Below are positions 13,818 through 14,579 of a stretch of DNA of 14,579 bases, piece after piece. The notes beneath the pieces were generated by a model. It was given only the letters and a program-made list of their open reading frames with translations. It made no database searches and was not told the DNA's origin. Each line of letters begins with the position of its first letter. Position 1 is the stretch's first letter. The stretch spans positions 1-14,579 of the forward strand of contig JAKPQU010000227.1 of assembly GCA_029555925.1 (NCBI GenBank). The letters run 5' to 3'. A program made the translations under genes and the position numbers. Origin of the DNA: Bacillota bacterium. Lineage in GTDB: Bacteria > Eremiobacterota > SpSt-956 > JAKJGF01.

Positions 13818-14579
13818 ATGAGTGAAATCACTATTTATATAAATAATAATCCCTATAAGGTAGAGGATGGACAGACAATAATGCAGTGTGCAGATAAACT
13901 CGGGTTTCATATTCCCCGTCTCTGCTATCATCCGCAACTGTCGATTGAAGGTGCCTGCAGAGTCTGTATTGTTGAAGTAGAAGGCATGAGAAATTATGCT
14001 GCATCCTGTACATTCCCAGTAAAAGACGGTATGAGGATCCATACAAACACAAAGGAACTCAGGACCGCAAGGCGGGATATAGTAGAGCTTATCCTGGACA
14101 ACCATCCGGAAGACTGCCATATATGCGAAAGAGACGGCAATTGCGAACTCCAGAGACTTGCCTATGCAATAGGAATAAGGCACAGACATTTCGAAGGTGA
14201 AAAGAAGCATTATGAAAAGGATCTTTCATCCCATTCCGTAGTAAGGGATCCGAATAAATGTATTCTCTGCGGCAGGTGTATTAGAATATGTTCCGAGATT
14301 CAGAAGGTAAATGCCCTTCGTTACGCTCACAGAGGATTTAAAACCGTTGTCATGCCTGCCTATGAAATGCCGTTTAAAGACAGCGTCTGTACCGGCTGCG
14401 GTCAGTGTATAAATGTCTGTCCCACCGCTGCCTTTGTCGAAAAGAACTATACACAGGACCTTTTCGGAAAACTTGGAGACAAGTCACTTATAAAAGTTGC
14501 ACAGTTTGCTCCTTCCGTAAGGGCTGCCATAGGAGAAGGATTTGACCTTGAACCCGGTTTAAACCTGGAACATAATCTT
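13818..14579 (+). CDS. hydA: [FeFe] hydrogenase catalytic subunit HydA, N-terminal part (cut by window end)
   Basis: ATG 13818 follows AAGGAGA (13802-13808), which overlaps the hydB stop, and the frame is open to the window end (254 residues). The N-terminal NuoG-like part holds a [2Fe-2S] site (C36, C47, C50, C64), a His-ligated [4Fe-4S] site (H96, C100, C103, C109) and two further [4Fe-4S] clusters (C148, C151, C154, C158 and C191, C194, C197, C201). The segment QFAPSVRAAIGEGF (229-242) is characteristic of the start of the H-cluster domain, and distinguishes it from NuoG or a formate dehydrogenase alpha subunit. The H-cluster cysteines themselves lie beyond the window, so activity cannot be judged here. 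With HydB it should couple NAD(H) to H2 in the cytoplasm, possibly with ferredoxin by electron bifurcation. Confidence 0.9.
   Translation, partial: MSEITIYINNNPYKVEDGQTIMQCADKLGFHIPRLCYHPQLSIEGACRVCIVEVEGMRNYAASCTFPVKDGMRIHTNTKELRTARRDIVELILDNHPEDCHICERDGNCELQRLAYAIGIRHRHFEGEKKHYEKDLSSHSVVRDPNKCILCGRCIRICSEIQKVNALRYAHRGFKTVVMPAYEMPFKDSVCTGCGQCINVCPTAAFVEKNYTQDLFGKLGDKSLIKVAQFAPSVRAAIGEGFDLEPGLNLEHNL

Noticed and set aside
13818..14579. Last gene as NuoG of complex I or formate dehydrogenase alpha subunit
   Set aside because: The N-terminal cluster domains are shared, but the following QFAPSVRAAIGEGF segment is that of [FeFe] hydrogenases, and hydB has the hydrogenase-type layout.

Overview
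The window looks like part of the chromosome of an AT-rich (by eye, mid-30s % G+C), probably anaerobic bacterium. The sequence alone does not settle the lineage. A Hanks-type kinase fused to NHL repeats, a GH57 branching enzyme, a Rex-linked NADH/[FeFe]-hydrogenase operon and heptamer-repeat elements between genes would suit an uncultured anaerobic lineage. There are no phage genes, transposases, tRNAs or rRNAs. Ten protein genes are visible; the first and last run off the window.

Left part (1-6393). The 3' end of an unrecognised charged protein is followed by a GH57 1,4-alpha-glucan branching enzyme and a YvcK/CofD-like protein, all on the + strand. Convergent to yvcK is a serine/threonine kinase with a six-repeat NHL propeller and no membrane segment. 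Divergent from the kinase is an exported TPR protein with a copper-amine-oxidase-like domain. Middle part (6394-8483). Isocitrate dehydrogenase (icd), carrying an unusual Cys4 insertion, and then uridine kinase (udk) are read on the - strand.

Right part (8484-14579). A 674-bp non-coding region separates icd from a tight + strand operon: rex, a membrane sensor histidine kinase, a thioredoxin-like [2Fe-2S] protein, hydB (NuoF-like) and hydA (the start of an [FeFe] hydrogenase, cut by the window end). Gene spacing is -14, +3, +13 and +14 nt. The operon couples NAD(H) to H2, with the NADH-sensing repressor Rex as first gene. Upstream of rex lie a good promoter and three dyads with Rex/CRP-like geometry. 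Upstream of icd lie a TTGACT-N17-TAAAAT promoter and a leader with four perfect palindromes.

The most striking non-genic feature is a family of short repeats in intergenic spaces, built from heptamers of the form CGTRANN. Two copies are composites with a conserved 32-nt hairpin core and inward-facing heptamer arms. Three genes (the first partial gene, yvcK and the kinase) take their stop codons from these elements.
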